Assembly: GCA_964628685.1 (NCBI GenBank) | Contig: CAZVNM010000001.1 | Location: 310,001-374,000 of the forward strand | Direction: 5' to 3' | Origin: CALMEC01 sp964628685 | GTDB lineage: Bacteria > Actinomycetota > Thermoleophilia > Miltoncostaeales > Miltoncostaeaceae | DNA length: 64,000 nt | Shown here: one piece after another, positions 1-12,579 of the stretch | How the letters are laid out: the number at the start of each line of letters is the position of its first letter | How positions within the stretch are numbered: the first letter of the stretch is position 1 | Position numbers and translations under genes: made by a program | The notes under the pieces: generated by a model | Database searches by the model: none | Seen by the model: only the letters and a program-made list of their open reading frames with translations | Told to the model about the DNA's origin: nothing

Positions 1-2
1 AT

Positions 3-170
3 GACGACGACTGGGGCAAGCCGCTTCCGGACGACCCCGAATCGGTGGCGCGCCGCGAGAAGGCGTCGCGCGAGATGCTCAACGCACGCGGCAGGGTGCT
101 GTTCTGGGTCTCGCTGGTGCTCGGCGTGATGGTCATCCTGGTCGTGGTGCTCTGGATCACCGTGGGCTGA
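3..170 (+). CDS. Small single-pass membrane protein, 5' end outside window
   Basis: The reading frame is open from the window edge and ends at TGA 168-170, giving 55 visible residues. A charged N-terminal part (DDDWGKPLPDDPESVARREK) is followed by one hydrophobic segment (LFWVSLVLGVMVILVVVLWI) and ends three residues later. That is the layout of a small membrane protein with a cytoplasmic N-terminus. The true start lies just left of base 3. I do not recognise a family. It ends five bases before the -35 box of the tRNA promoter. Confidence 0.55.
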   Translation, partial: DDDWGKPLPDDPESVARREKASREMLNARGRVLFWVSLVLGVMVILVVVLWITVG

Positions 171-175
171 CCCGG

Positions 176-204
176 TTGAGGGTCGTGCCCCGATCTGTCA
201 TACT
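176..204 (+). promoter_or_regulatory. Sigma70-type promoter of tRNA-fMet
   Basis: A -35-like TTGAGG (176-181) and a -10-like CATACT (199-204) are separated by 17 bp. The -10 box ends ten bases before the mature 5' end of the tRNA, the spacing expected for a tRNA promoter. Confidence 0.55.
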
Positions 205-214
205 GGCGGGACGC

Positions 215-288
<74 letters not shown>

Positions 289-293
289 CTCCG

Positions 294-320
294 AAGGGCC
301 CGTGCACACGGGCCCTTTTT
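294..320 (+). terminator. Rho-independent terminator after tRNA-fMet
   Basis: A perfect 10-bp stem (294-303 with 308-317) closes a GCAC loop and runs into TTTTT (316-320). It starts six bases after the tRNA. Confidence 0.88.
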
Positions 321-432
321 CGTTCCCGGCAGCGGGTGCGGGCGGCCCCGTCACCCGCGTCACGGCCGGCGACCGTCCGGGACGTGTCGTGTGGCCATCA
401 TGACCGCGGTCCGGACATCCGATGAAGTGATG

Positions 433-2583
433 ATGCCCACCCCCTCCACAGCCGGCCGCGACGCGCAGGAGACGCTCCGGCGAAGCCTCCTGATGTCGAA
501 CGTCCAGCGGGCGGGGATCGTCGGGATGGTCGTCGCGATGATCAGCTGCGTGCACTGGATCGGCTGGGCCCCGATGGTCGCCCTGGCCGCCGGCGTGGCG
601 GCGTTCGTGGTGATGAAGCTCGACGCCGTGCGCAGGCGGCTGGGTGTCTGGTCGCTGGTCCTCGCATGGGGACTCGGGCAGGCGGCGACCTTCACCGCCG
701 TCGTCGTCGCACGCGGCCCCACCGAGTACGTGGTGGGCATGCTCGCCATCCCCACCATCCTGGCGAGCGTCGTCTGGCCGCCCTTCTACGTGCGCATCGG
801 CGCCGTGCTCACCGCGGTCCTGGTGGTCCTGGCCGGCGTGGTGACCGATGGCGCCGGCGTCCTGGAGCGCTATCCGGCGTTCCTCATCCCGGCCGTGATG
901 ATCGCGGCGGTCACCTGGCTCTCCATCTCCGCGCGTCAGGCGGAGGAGGACTCGCAGACGCAGCTCATGACCGATGCGCTCACCGGTCTTCCCAACCGGT
1001 TCGCCCTGGCCGCCGAGCGGCGGGCCATCGACGGCGCCCGCGGTGGCGTTGCGGCCGCGGTCCTCGTGATCGACATCGATCATTTCAAGCACGTCAACGA
1101 CACCGCCGGTCACGTCCGTGGAGATGCCCTCCTGCGCCACACGGCGGACGTCCTCAACCGCGCGCTGGGTGGACGCGGATGCCTGGTCCGGTACGGGGGC
1201 GAGGAGTTCGTGGCCGTCCTTCGCGACCGGGACGCCCTGGGCGCGGCCGTGATCGCCGAGGAGCTCCGCGCGCGCATCGCGGCGTCCCCCGACGGCGGGG
1301 ACACGCTCACCGTCTCCATCGGCGTCGCCCGCACCGACGACCGCCACACCACGTTCGCCGAGCTGTTCGACGCGGCCGACGGTGCCCTCTACCGCGCCAA
1401 GGCCGGCGGGCGCAACCGCGTGGTCGCGGCCGACGATCCCGTCGGTCCCGACGAGGCCGTCCGCGACCGGCGCGCCGATCCCACACGCAGCGCGACGCAC
1501 AGCATGCCCCCGCCGGCGGTGGTGGTGGGCGGCCGCACACCGGGTGAGCGCCCACCCGATCGTGGCCCCGTGCTCCACGACGTGCTGGAGCGTTCGCACC
1601 TGATCCACATGACGCGGCGGCTGCGCGAGCGCAACACGCTGCCGATCGTGGCCGTCTATCTGGCGGTGATCGCATCGATCCCCCGCATCGGCTGGACGAT
1701 CATCCCGTTGGCGCTCATGGGCTCCCTCGCCCACCGCCGCGCCCAGAACCGCGTGGAGACCGTCCGCAATCCGCTCCGCACGGTCGGTGCCGGTTGGCTT
1801 CTGACCCAGGTCGGCATCGTCGCGGGCCTGCCCTGGATGCACGACGACGCCGTCTGGCTCATCTGTCTCCTCGTCTCGATGATCATCACGGCGAGCGCCG
1901 CGTTCCCGCTGCGCTACACGGTGGCCGGGGTCGCGACCACCGCCGTGCTGATGGTCGGCGGAGCCCTCCTGATCGACGTGCGGGTGCTGGAGCGGGCGCC
2001 GCAGGCCGTCGCGATCAACCTCGCGTTCCTGGCCGCATGCGCCATCGCGGGACGCGGCGTCGGGATGCTCGCGGCCCGCATGCGCGCCGAGTCGAACCAC
2101 GACGAGCTGACCGGCCTGCCCAACCGCGCCGCGATGACGGCCTCCGGCACCGTGCTCGTGACCGACGCCGACGACCGCGGGGCGCCCCTCGGGGTCGTCG
2201 TCGCGGACATCGACCACTTCAAGGTGGTCAACGACCGGCTGGGGCACGCGGAGGGCGACCGTGCACTGGCCGCGGTGGCATCGACGATGCGCGAGGCCCT
2301 GCGCACCGACACGATGCTCTTCCGCGTCGGCGGTGAGGAGTTCGCGGTGATCGTCCCCGATGCCGACGCCGACGCGGCGCACGGGGTCGCCGAGCGCCTG
2401 CGGATGGCGATCGAGCGGGCCCGGGACCTGCCGGGCGGCCCGCTGACCGTCTCGCTGGGCGTTGCGTCCCGCCTCCCCGGCACCGAGGTGACGCTGATGG
2501 ACCTCCTCGAGCAGGCGGACCTCGCCATGTACCGCTCGAAGCGCGCCGGACGCAACCGGACGTCGGTGGCCGTCGGGGGCTGA
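433..2583 (+). CDS. Membrane diguanylate cyclase with two GGDEF domains (copy 1 of 3)
   Basis: About 716 aa made of two similar halves, each a block of hydrophobic helices (about six in the first half) followed by a GGDEF domain. Such domains make cyclic di-GMP from two GTP. Both domains look active: half 1 has DALTGLPNR, DIDHFKHVND and GGEEF near residue 255; half 2 has DELTGLPNR, DIDHFKVVND and GGEEF near residue 633. Neither has the RxxD product-inhibition motif at the usual place upstream of GGEEF. I chose the ATG at 433 because it aligns with the starts of copies 2 and 3; GTG at 391 is in frame and longer. No EAL domain and no known sensory domain is visible, so the membrane part is presumably the sensor. 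Confidence 0.9.
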   Translation: MPTPSTAGRDAQETLRRSLLMSNVQRAGIVGMVVAMISCVHWIGWAPMVALAAGVAAFVVMKLDAVRRRLGVWSLVLAWGLGQAATFTAVVVARGPTEYVVGMLAIPTILASVVWPPFYVRIGAVLTAVLVVLAGVVTDGAGVLERYPAFLIPAVMIAAVTWLSISARQAEEDSQTQLMTDALTGLPNRFALAAERRAIDGARGGVAAAVLVIDIDHFKHVNDTAGHVRGDALLRHTADVLNRALGGRGCLVRYGGEEFVAVLRDRDALGAAVIAEELRARIAASPDGGDTLTVSIGVARTDDRHTTFAELFDAADGALYRAKAGGRNRVVAADDPVGPDEAVRDRRADPTRSATHSMPPPAVVVGGRTPGERPPDRGPVLHDVLERSHLIHMTRRLRERNTLPIVAVYLAVIASIPRIGWTIIPLALMGSLAHRRAQNRVETVRNPLRTVGAGWLLTQVGIVAGLPWMHDDAVWLICLLVSMIITASAAFPLRYTVAGVATTAVLMVGGALLIDVRVLERAPQAVAINLAFLAACAIAGRGVGMLAARMRAESNHDELTGLPNRAAMTASGTVLVTDADDRGAPLGVVVADIDHFKVVNDRLGHAEGDRALAAVASTMREALRTDTMLFRVGGEEFAVIVPDADADAAHGVAERLRMAIERARDLPGGPLTVSLGVASRLPGTEVTLMDLLEQADLAMYRSKRAGRNRTSVAVGG

Positions 2584-2708
2584 GACCTTGCCGCGGCGTC
2601 CGCCGGGCCGCATCCGCACGGCGCGCGACGTTCGTAGGAGGTTTCTTTAGGGTTTCTTCATCGTCAGGGGGTCCCGCGACCACCCCGTCGCTGCCGATCC
2701 ATCCAAGG

Positions 2709-4919
2709 ATGAGCATCGGATCACGGCCGGGCGCCCGCAGCGCACAGGACGACGTACTGCTGCGCAGCATCGCCTTCGCCGGGGTGCAGCGCATCGGCAT
2801 CGGCATTCTCGCCGTGGCGCTCGTCGCCTGCGGCCCACACATCGGGTGGATGTTCCTCGCGCCGCTCGCCGCGGTGCTCGTCGTGGTCGGGGTCCTGAAG
2901 CTCCCGGCGGTGCAGTGGCGGTTCGGCGCGATCACATCGTGGCTCGCATGGACGATCGGCCTCGTCGGCAGCGGCGCGATCGTGGCCGTCTCGGACGGCC
3001 CCATCGAGTATCTGCTGCCGGCCGTCGCCATCCCGACGGTGCTGGGAAGCTCGATCCACCCGCCCCGCACGCTCCCGCTCCAGACGGTCGCGACCGCGCT
3101 GGTCGCCCTGGCCGCCGTCGAGATCGCCGACCCGACCGCCCTGCGCGACCGTCCGGCCACGATCGTGACCTCGCTCGTCATCCTCACCGGGGTCATCCTC
3201 CTGACCGCGGTGGCCCGTCTGGCCGAGACCGACTCGTACCTGGAGTCGCACGAGGACCCGCTCACGGGTGCGTCCAACCGCGTCGCGCTCATCGAGTTCC
3301 TGGCGGAGATGCCCGAGCGGGCGGGCCGGTGGACCCTGATCCTGGGTGATGTCGACGGCTTCAAGGCGATCAACGACACGTACGGACACGCGCACGGCGA
3401 CCGCGTGCTGCGGGCGGTGGCCGACTACCTGACGAGCCGCATGCCCGACGGCGGACGCCTCTACCGCTTCGGTGGCGAGGAGTTCCTCATCTCGATCGTC
3501 GGCGACGAGGCCGACCATGCGCACCGCCTCGCCGAGGAGGTGCGCGCCGGTGTGTCGACGATCGCGGTGGACGGCGTCACGATCACGATGTCGTTCGGGG
3601 TCGCGAGCACCCCCGTCGGCGACCCCGCGACGTTCGACGAGCTGTTCGCCGCCGCGGACAGCGCCCTCTACGAGGCCAAGGCCGCGGGGCGCGACGCCGT
3701 GCGGGTGGCGCGCCCGCTCCTTCGGGCCGTGGAGGACCACGTGCCGCGCGCCGATCCCACCGCACCGGACGGCTCTCCCGGTCGCGACGTGGGCCGACGC
3801 ACGGCCATCATCCACGACGAGGTCGAGCGCGAGCAGCTGGTCGACGTGATGCAGCGCCAGCTCCACGGCACCCGGATCGTGGACGTGATCCTGATCGCCC
3901 CGCTGCTCCTCTTCACCGACCAGCTCGGCTGGCTGCCCATCGCCATCCTGCTGCCGGCGCTCATCGCCTACCGGACCTGCCAGCATCTCCTGCCGCGCCT
4001 GCGGACGCCGGAACACCTCATCGTCCCCGCGTGGCTGGCGATGCAGGCGGCGACCGCCGCCGTCCTCGTCGGCACCCGTCACGACGTGATGTGGGCGCTC
4101 TCGGTGATGGCGCTCCTGGTGGTCGTGTCCTCGGCCGCCGTGCCCTGGCGGGTGATGCGCTGGGGCGCGTTCATCAGCGCCGGACTCATGATGGTGGCCG
4201 CCCTCATCATGGACCGGTCCATCCTGCACGACACGCCGCAGGCGGTGGCCGCCCCCCTCGGACTCCTGCTGTCGACCACCATCGTCGGACGGGAGATCGG
4301 CCGGCGCATCCTCACCATGCGCCGCGCGAGCATGACCGACGCCCTGACGGGCCTCCCCAACCGCACCGCGTTCGACCGGCGCGCCGGTGCCATCGTCACC
4401 GCCCGCCGCGACACCGGCGGACCCGTCGGCCTGCTGATCGGCGACATCGACCACTTCAAGGAGGTCAACGACCGCCACGGCCACCACCGTGGCGACAACG
4501 TCCTGGTCGCGACGGCCGCGCGGCTGCAGAGCCGGATGCGCCACGACGGGAGCGTGTTCCGCGTGGGCGGCGAGGAGTTCTGCGCGGTCCTGACCGGCCT
4601 CGACGCCGACGGCTGCGGCGACATCGCCGAGCGCCTCCGCGAGGCCATCGCCGCCGGGCCGGTCGCCGGCATCCACATGACGATGTCCTTCGGGGTGGCC
4701 GTGGGCGAGGGGCCGTCGGCGGACCTCGCGACGCTCTACAACGCGGCCGACCGGGCCCTCTACCGGGCCAAGGCCGGCGGCCGCGACCGCGTGGTGATCG
4801 CCCGGGACGACGACTTCGCGATCCCACCGGGTCCCCTCACTCGGGCCGTGTCGATCCCGGACGCATCCGCCGCACCGCCGGACCCGCCGCGCACCGGAGG
4901 GGTCGACCCGCACGGGTAG
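2709..4919 (+). CDS. Membrane diguanylate cyclase with two GGDEF domains (copy 2 of 3)
   Basis: 736 aa, same architecture as its neighbours: membrane block, GGDEF, membrane block, GGDEF. GGEEF signatures lie near residues 255 and 620, with DVDGFKAIND and DIDHFKEVND metal/substrate motifs. The N-terminal membrane block opens with a pattern shared by all three proteins (VQRIGI, then HIGW), so the genes are paralogues from tandem duplication. The second half repeats the scheme after an EREQLV linker that is also found in copy 3. RxxD inhibitory sites are not visible: half 2 reads RHDG where RxxD would sit. It lies 125 bp after copy 1. No strong Shine-Dalgarno precedes the ATG. Confidence 0.9.
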   Translation: MSIGSRPGARSAQDDVLLRSIAFAGVQRIGIGILAVALVACGPHIGWMFLAPLAAVLVVVGVLKLPAVQWRFGAITSWLAWTIGLVGSGAIVAVSDGPIEYLLPAVAIPTVLGSSIHPPRTLPLQTVATALVALAAVEIADPTALRDRPATIVTSLVILTGVILLTAVARLAETDSYLESHEDPLTGASNRVALIEFLAEMPERAGRWTLILGDVDGFKAINDTYGHAHGDRVLRAVADYLTSRMPDGGRLYRFGGEEFLISIVGDEADHAHRLAEEVRAGVSTIAVDGVTITMSFGVASTPVGDPATFDELFAAADSALYEAKAAGRDAVRVARPLLRAVEDHVPRADPTAPDGSPGRDVGRRTAIIHDEVEREQLVDVMQRQLHGTRIVDVILIAPLLLFTDQLGWLPIAILLPALIAYRTCQHLLPRLRTPEHLIVPAWLAMQAATAAVLVGTRHDVMWALSVMALLVVVSSAAVPWRVMRWGAFISAGLMMVAALIMDRSILHDTPQAVAAPLGLLLSTTIVGREIGRRILTMRRASMTDALTGLPNRTAFDRRAGAIVTARRDTGGPVGLLIGDIDHFKEVNDRHGHHRGDNVLVATAARLQSRMRHDGSVFRVGGEEFCAVLTGLDADGCGDIAERLREAIAAGPVAGIHMTMSFGVAVGEGPSADLATLYNAADRALYRAKAGGRDRVVIARDDDFAIPPGPLTRAVSIPDASAAPPDPPRTGGVDPHG

Positions 4920-5001
4920 GCGTCGCCGGTGATGGACGGCACCCGTCGCGGGTGCGTCCGTGTTGGATCCCCGCAGGGATGCCGATAGGAGGAGACCGAC
5001 C

Positions 5002-7155
5002 GTGCACTCCCAACTCGACATCGATCTCGACGGGGTCCTCGCCCGCAGCATGGCCTTCGCCCCCGTGCAGCGCGTCGCCATGGGCGCGATGATCGTCGCG
5101 CTCGCCGTGTGCACCCCGTGGATCGGCTGGGGCTACCTGCTTCCGCTGGGGGCGATCGTCGTCGTGTTCGCCATCCTCAAGTGGCGACCGATCCACCTGC
5201 GTCTCGGCAGCGTCACATCGTGGGTGACGTGGGGCGTCGGCGTGGGCTGTGCGGCCGCGATGGTGCTGATGATGGACACGTCGCCCGAGTACGTGCTGTC
5301 GCTCGTCGCCGTGCCGACGATGCTGGGCTGCACCATCTTCCCCGTCCGGGCGATCCCCGTGCTGGCGGGCGGGACCGGCGTGACGATCCTTGCGACCGGT
5401 TACCTCGCCGACCCGGACGCGTTTCGCGCCGACCCGGCGCCGGTCACGGTGACCGCGGTCCTCCTCACCGGCTTCGTCCTCATCACCGCGATCGCACGTG
5501 GTGCGGAGACCGACTCGCACGAGACCTCGCGGCAGGACGAGCTGACCGGCGTGCTGAACCGCCTGGCGCTCTCCGAACACCTGGCCGCGATCGGCCCGGC
5601 CACCGTGCGGGAACCGTGGGCGCTCATCGTCGGCGACATCGACAACTTCAAGCAGATCAACGACCGATGGGGCCACGACGTCGGCGACACGGTGCTGCGT
5701 GCGGTTGCCCGCAGACTCGATGCGGACCTGCCGCGCACGGCGACCCTCTACCGGCTGGGGGGCGAGGAGTTCCTGGTCTCGGTGCACGGTCCGGACGCCG
5801 ACGGGGCCACCGCCCTGGCCGAGCGCCTGCGCGCCGGCATCGCCGACGTGACGACCGACGACGGGCCCATCTCGATGTCGTTCGGCGTCGCACGGGCGGA
5901 CTCGTCGGATCCCGGGCGGTTCGACGCGCTGTTCGCCGCGGCGGACTCGGCCCTCTACGCGGCCAAGCGCGCGGGGCGCGACGCCGTCGCCGTCGCCGAC
6001 GTGCGGCCCACACCGTCCACTCAGGTCGAGCGGGCGCGGACACCCACCGGGACGGATCCGCGACCCGCACCCGACAGCGCCGGGGACCGCGGCGTCATCA
6101 TCCACGAGGGCATCGAGCGCGAGCAGCTGGTCGAGATGATGGACCGCCAGTACCGCGCCTCGCGGCTGCTCGACCTGCTCATCGTCGTCCCCCTGCTGGC
6201 CTTCGCCGACCGGATCGGGTTCGGACCCGCGATCCTCGCGGTCGTCGGGATCATCGGGTTCCGCGCGGCGCAGCGTCTGGCCATGCGGATCGAACGCCCC
6301 GAACGCATCCTCGCCCCGGCATGGATCGGCACCCAGATCCTGGTCGCCGCACTGATCGTGTCGGGCACGACCGGCAGACCATGGGGCCTGTGGGGGCTCA
6401 GCCTCCTCATCGTCGCCTCGAGCGCCGCCTTCCCATGGCGCTTCGCGCGCTGGGTCGCCGCGATCTCGGCCGTGCTCACCGTCGCCGCCGGAGCACTGAT
6501 CGACGGCACCGTCCTGACCGATCGTCCCGAGGCGATCGTCGCCCCCCTCTGCCTGCTGTTTGCGAACGCGGTCATCGCACGGGAGATCGGACGCCGGATC
6601 CTCGCCATGCGGCGCGCCGCCACCTTCGACCAGCTGACCGGACTCCACAACCGCAGCGCGTACGACCGGCGCATGGCCGCCGCGGCCGAGCGCGCCGCGC
6701 ACACCCGGGAGCGCGTGGCCCTCGTGCTGGGCGACATCGACCACTTCAAGCGGGTGAACGACGTGCACGGTCACCATCGCGGTGACGCCGTGCTCGTGAG
6801 CCTCGCCAGCCGCCTGCAGAGTCGTCTGCGCCACGACGGTGCGCTCTTTCGCATCGGCGGCGAGGAGTTCGCGCTGCTTCTCACCGGACGGGACGCCGAC
6901 GAGGCGCCCCGCATCGCCGAGCGGCTGCGGGCGGAGATCGAATCGCAACCGCTCGCGGGCATCCCGGTCACGATGAGCTTCGGCGTGCACGTCGCCGACG
7001 CCCCCGTCGACCCACGCGACGTGTTCATCCACGCCGACCGGGCGCTCTACGGGGCCAAGCTCGACGGACGCAACCGGGTCGTGGTGTCCGCAGGGGAGCC
7101 GAGTTCGCCGCCCGGCGGTGGACAGGCGACGCATCGGGCCGAACCGCTAACCTGA
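5002..7155 (+). CDS. Membrane diguanylate cyclase with two GGDEF domains (copy 3 of 3)
   Basis: 717 aa. The GTG start is supported by AGGAGG at 4987-4992, nine bases upstream; an in-frame GTG at 4960 would place that site inside the gene. Two membrane blocks each precede a GGDEF domain, with GGEEF near residues 253 and 619 and DIDNFKQIND and DIDHFKRVND signatures. The inter-domain linker (EREQLVEMMDRQ) closely matches copy 2, so copies 2 and 3 look the closest pair. The RxxD inhibitory site is absent in both halves (RHDG in half 2). A set of six cyclase domains in a row suggests a dedicated membrane input to c-di-GMP signalling, but no effector or phosphodiesterase lies nearby. Confidence 0.9.
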   Translation: MHSQLDIDLDGVLARSMAFAPVQRVAMGAMIVALAVCTPWIGWGYLLPLGAIVVVFAILKWRPIHLRLGSVTSWVTWGVGVGCAAAMVLMMDTSPEYVLSLVAVPTMLGCTIFPVRAIPVLAGGTGVTILATGYLADPDAFRADPAPVTVTAVLLTGFVLITAIARGAETDSHETSRQDELTGVLNRLALSEHLAAIGPATVREPWALIVGDIDNFKQINDRWGHDVGDTVLRAVARRLDADLPRTATLYRLGGEEFLVSVHGPDADGATALAERLRAGIADVTTDDGPISMSFGVARADSSDPGRFDALFAAADSALYAAKRAGRDAVAVADVRPTPSTQVERARTPTGTDPRPAPDSAGDRGVIIHEGIEREQLVEMMDRQYRASRLLDLLIVVPLLAFADRIGFGPAILAVVGIIGFRAAQRLAMRIERPERILAPAWIGTQILVAALIVSGTTGRPWGLWGLSLLIVASSAAFPWRFARWVAAISAVLTVAAGALIDGTVLTDRPEAIVAPLCLLFANAVIAREIGRRILAMRRAATFDQLTGLHNRSAYDRRMAAAAERAAHTRERVALVLGDIDHFKRVNDVHGHHRGDAVLVSLASRLQSRLRHDGALFRIGGEEFALLLTGRDADEAPRIAERLRAEIESQPLAGIPVTMSFGVHVADAPVDPRDVFIHADRALYGAKLDGRNRVVVSAGEPSSPPGGGQATHRAEPLT

Positions 7156-7211
7156 CGCGCCCCGGGCGCCCGTCCGGGCGCCCCTCCCGGGCGGACGAAG
7201 GGGAGTTCGGA

Positions 7212-9047
<1,836 letters not shown>

Positions 9048-9064
9048 GGTCCGCCACTCGTTCG

Positions 9065-9093
9065 TTCAAATCAGCACGAGGTTTCGCTAGCCT
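9065..9093 (+). promoter_or_regulatory. Candidate promoter of livHMGF
   Basis: TTCAAA (9065-9070) and TAGCCT (9088-9093) with a 17-bp spacer lie 27 bp before livH. A similar TA-G/A-N-CT box is found before typA (TAACCT, 7148-7153). The hexamers are only moderate matches to consensus. Confidence 0.35.
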
Positions 9094-9120
9094 GACGCGC
9101 ACCTCTTTCGTGGCGGTGCC

Positions 9121-9999
9121 GTGGACGACGTGTTTCAGACAACGATCAACGGGTTGGCGAGCGGCTCCATCTATGCGCTCGGCGCAATCGGCCTGTCGCT
9201 CGTCTACGCCATCCTGAAGCTCGTCAACTTCGCGCACGGCGACTTCATGACCCTGGGCGCCTACGTCACGTTCGCGGTCAACGTCAGCGCCGGCGTGCCG
9301 CTGGTGATCGCGATCGTCGCGGCCATCGCGGCGATCGCGGTCTTCGGCCTCGTCACCGAAACGCTCATCTGGCGGCCCATGCGCCGGCGCGGCGCGGGGA
9401 TCATGCAGCTGCTCCTGCTCTCCATCGGCCTCGCGTTCGTGGTGCGCAACATGATCCTCTTCGGCTGGAGCGGGGAGGAGCGAAAACTCGGCGTCGATGA
9501 CACGCGCACCTTCGACATCGGCATCGGTCGCATCTCGCTCCTGCAGCTGATCGTCATCGTGGTCGCCGCCGTGGTGATGGTCGCGGTCGCCGTGTTCCTC
9601 AAGACGACCTTCACCGGCAAGTCGATGCGCGCCCTCTCGGACAGCTTCGACCTCTCCGAGGTGAGCGGGGTCGACACCAAGCGCGTCGTGACGTACACGT
9701 GGATCCTGGGCGGTGGCCTGGCCGGGCTGGCGGGCGCGCTGGCGGCGATCTTCACCAGCAACCTGACGCCCAACCTCGGATGGCTGCTCCTGCTCGGCAT
9801 CTTCGCCGCGGTCGTGCTGGGCGGCATCGGCAACCCGTTCGGTGCGCTGGTGGGCGGCCTGGCGCTCGGCCTCGCGCAGGAGTGGTCGACGATGGTGGCC
9901 CCCGCCATCTACAAGGAGGCGATCGGGTTCGGCGTGCTGATCCTCGCGCTCCTCTTCCGGCCCAACGGCATCCTGGGCCACGCGACGAGGACGGCCTGA
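9121..9999 (+). CDS. livH: Branched-chain amino-acid ABC transporter permease LivH
   Basis: 292 aa, highly hydrophobic, with the BPD_transp_2 features of LivH: an N-terminal NGLASGSIYALGAIGLSLVY helix and the conserved KLVNFAHGDFMTLGAY motif. It forms the membrane channel with LivM and imports leucine, isoleucine, valine or related ligands; the exact ligand cannot be told from sequence. It starts at GTG 9121. LivM follows after one base, and both ATPases follow in the same operon. The binding protein is not in the operon but convergent at 15655-16956. Confidence 0.94.
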   Translation: MDDVFQTTINGLASGSIYALGAIGLSLVYAILKLVNFAHGDFMTLGAYVTFAVNVSAGVPLVIAIVAAIAAIAVFGLVTETLIWRPMRRRGAGIMQLLLLSIGLAFVVRNMILFGWSGEERKLGVDDTRTFDIGIGRISLLQLIVIVVAAVVMVAVAVFLKTTFTGKSMRALSDSFDLSEVSGVDTKRVVTYTWILGGGLAGLAGALAAIFTSNLTPNLGWLLLLGIFAAVVLGGIGNPFGALVGGLALGLAQEWSTMVAPAIYKEAIGFGVLILALLFRPNGILGHATRTA

Positions 10000-10000
10000 C

Positions 10001-10928
10001 GTGGATCCCCTCCTCGCCTTCGGCTTCTGGGGCTACGTGCTCACGTTCGCCGGCATCTACGCCATCTTCGTGCTCGGCCTGCAGGTCCAGGTGGGCGACA
10101 CTGGCCTCATCAACTTCGGACACGTGGGCTTCATGACCGTCGGCGCCTACGGCACCGGGCTCATGCTCAAGGCCGGCCTGCCGCTCCTGCCGGCGGCGAT
10201 CGTCGCCGTGCTCATGGCCGGCATGTTCGGCGTGCTCCTGGGCATGCCCACCCTGCGTCTGCGCGGTGACTACTTCGCCATCGTCACCATCGCCGCCGGC
10301 GAGATCGTGCGCATCCTGGCGCTCAACATGGACGGCCTCACCCGCGGCAGCCGCGGCCTGCGCTCCAGCGGCTCGTGGCCCTCCACCAACACCGCGATCC
10401 TCAAGTGGTTCGAGGGCAACGGCATCGTCCTCGACCGGCGCGTCCCACTGCTGGTGCTCACCTGGGTCGTCGCCCTCGCCATCGGCTGGCTGCTGGTGGT
10501 GTTGGGACGAAGCCCGTGGCGACGTGCGCTCCGCGCCGTGCGCGAGAACGAGGACGCCGTCGCGGCGGTCGGAAAGCCCGTCCTCAAGCTGAAGCTGCAG
10601 GCGCTCGGCATCGGCGCCGCGATCGCCGGCGTGTCCGGGGTGCTCTTCGCCCTCCTGCAGACGACCCTGTATCCCGAGAACTTCGAACCGATCGTGACCT
10701 TCATCGGGTTCGCCATCCTGATCCTCGGCGGGATCGGCAGCTACTTCGGCGTGCTGCTCGCCTCGATCGTGATCTCGGTGCTCATCGCCGGCGTGCGCTT
10801 CCTGGACTTCCCCCTGGACGCCGACAAGGTGGCCGCGCTGCGGTACGTGGTGATCGGCCTCATCATCATGGCGGTCATGGCATTCCGTCCCCAGGGCCTC
10901 TTCGGCAAGCGGGAGGAGCTGCACCTCG

Positions 10929-10936
<8 letters not shown>
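10001..10936 (+). CDS. livM: Branched-chain amino-acid ABC transporter permease LivM
   Basis: 311 aa, multiple membrane helices with the LivM signature GLINFGHVGFMTVGAYG and a conserved RLRGDYFAIVTIAAGEI segment. It is the second channel subunit of the transporter. GTG 10001 begins one base after the livH stop. The end overlaps the livG start by eight bases, so translation is probably coupled. Confidence 0.94.
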
Positions 10937-11757
<821 letters not shown>

Positions 11758-11765
<8 letters not shown>

Positions 11766-12579
11766 CCCGCAGGACGTCCACGTGGACGCCGACGTGGCGG
11801 CGTCCGAGGTGGAGGTCGTCGAGGAGGACGTCTCCCACCTGCCCGAACCGGATACGGCGCCGGTGCTCGAGGCGCACGACCTGGTGGGCGGATACGTGCC
11901 GGAGGTCGATGTCCTGCGGGGGTGCTCCCTCACGGCCGCCGACGGCGAGATCGTCGTGGTGATCGGACCCAACGGCGCCGGCAAGTCGACCCTCGTCAAG
12001 GCGATCTTCGGGCTCATCACCCCGCGCGAGGGACGGGTGATGCTCCGCGACCGCGACGTGACCGGCATGGCGCCCCATCGCATCGCCGGCATGGGCATGA
12101 GCTACGTGCCCCAGGTCAACAACGTGTTCCCGTCGCTCACGATCCACGAGAACCTCGAGATGGGATCGGCCACCAGCCGCGACACGGTGGGCGAGCGGAT
12201 CGAGCGGATGTACGAGCTCTTTCCCCGGCTCGCCGAGCGGCGGCGCAACCGGGCGGAGGGACTGTCGGGTGGCGAGCGTCAGATGCTGGCCGTCGCCCGG
12301 GCGCTGATGCCCCGTCCGTCGGTGCTGCTCCTGGACGAACCCTCGGCCGGTCTCGCACCCCGTGCCGTCGGCGAGGTGTTCGAGATGGTGCAGCGGGTGA
12401 ACGAGAACGGCGTCACCATCGTCATGATCGAGCAGAACGCGCGCGCGGCCCTGCGGCTGGCCGATCGCGGCCATGTCCTCGAGGGCGGGCAGAACCGCTT
12501 CACCGGCCGCGGATCGGATCTGCTGGACGACCCGCAGGTGGCGGAGCTCTACCTGGGCGGCGCGGCGCGCGAGGGGTGA
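11758..12579 (+). CDS. livF: Branched-chain amino-acid ABC transporter ATPase LivF
   Basis: 273 aa with Walker A GPNGAGKSTLVKAI, signature LSGGERQMLAVARAL, Walker B VLLLDEPSAGLAP and switch MIEQNARAAL. Sequence such as YVPQVNNVFPSLTIHENLE is typical of LivF rather than LivG. It has an acidic leader of about 40 residues. Its start overlaps the livG end by eight bases. It is the last gene of the livHMGF operon. Confidence 0.95.

Noticed and set aside
7148..7153. Promoter of typA from the TAACCT box
   Set aside because: No acceptable -35 hexamer at 16-18 bp; it overlaps the end of the preceding gene.
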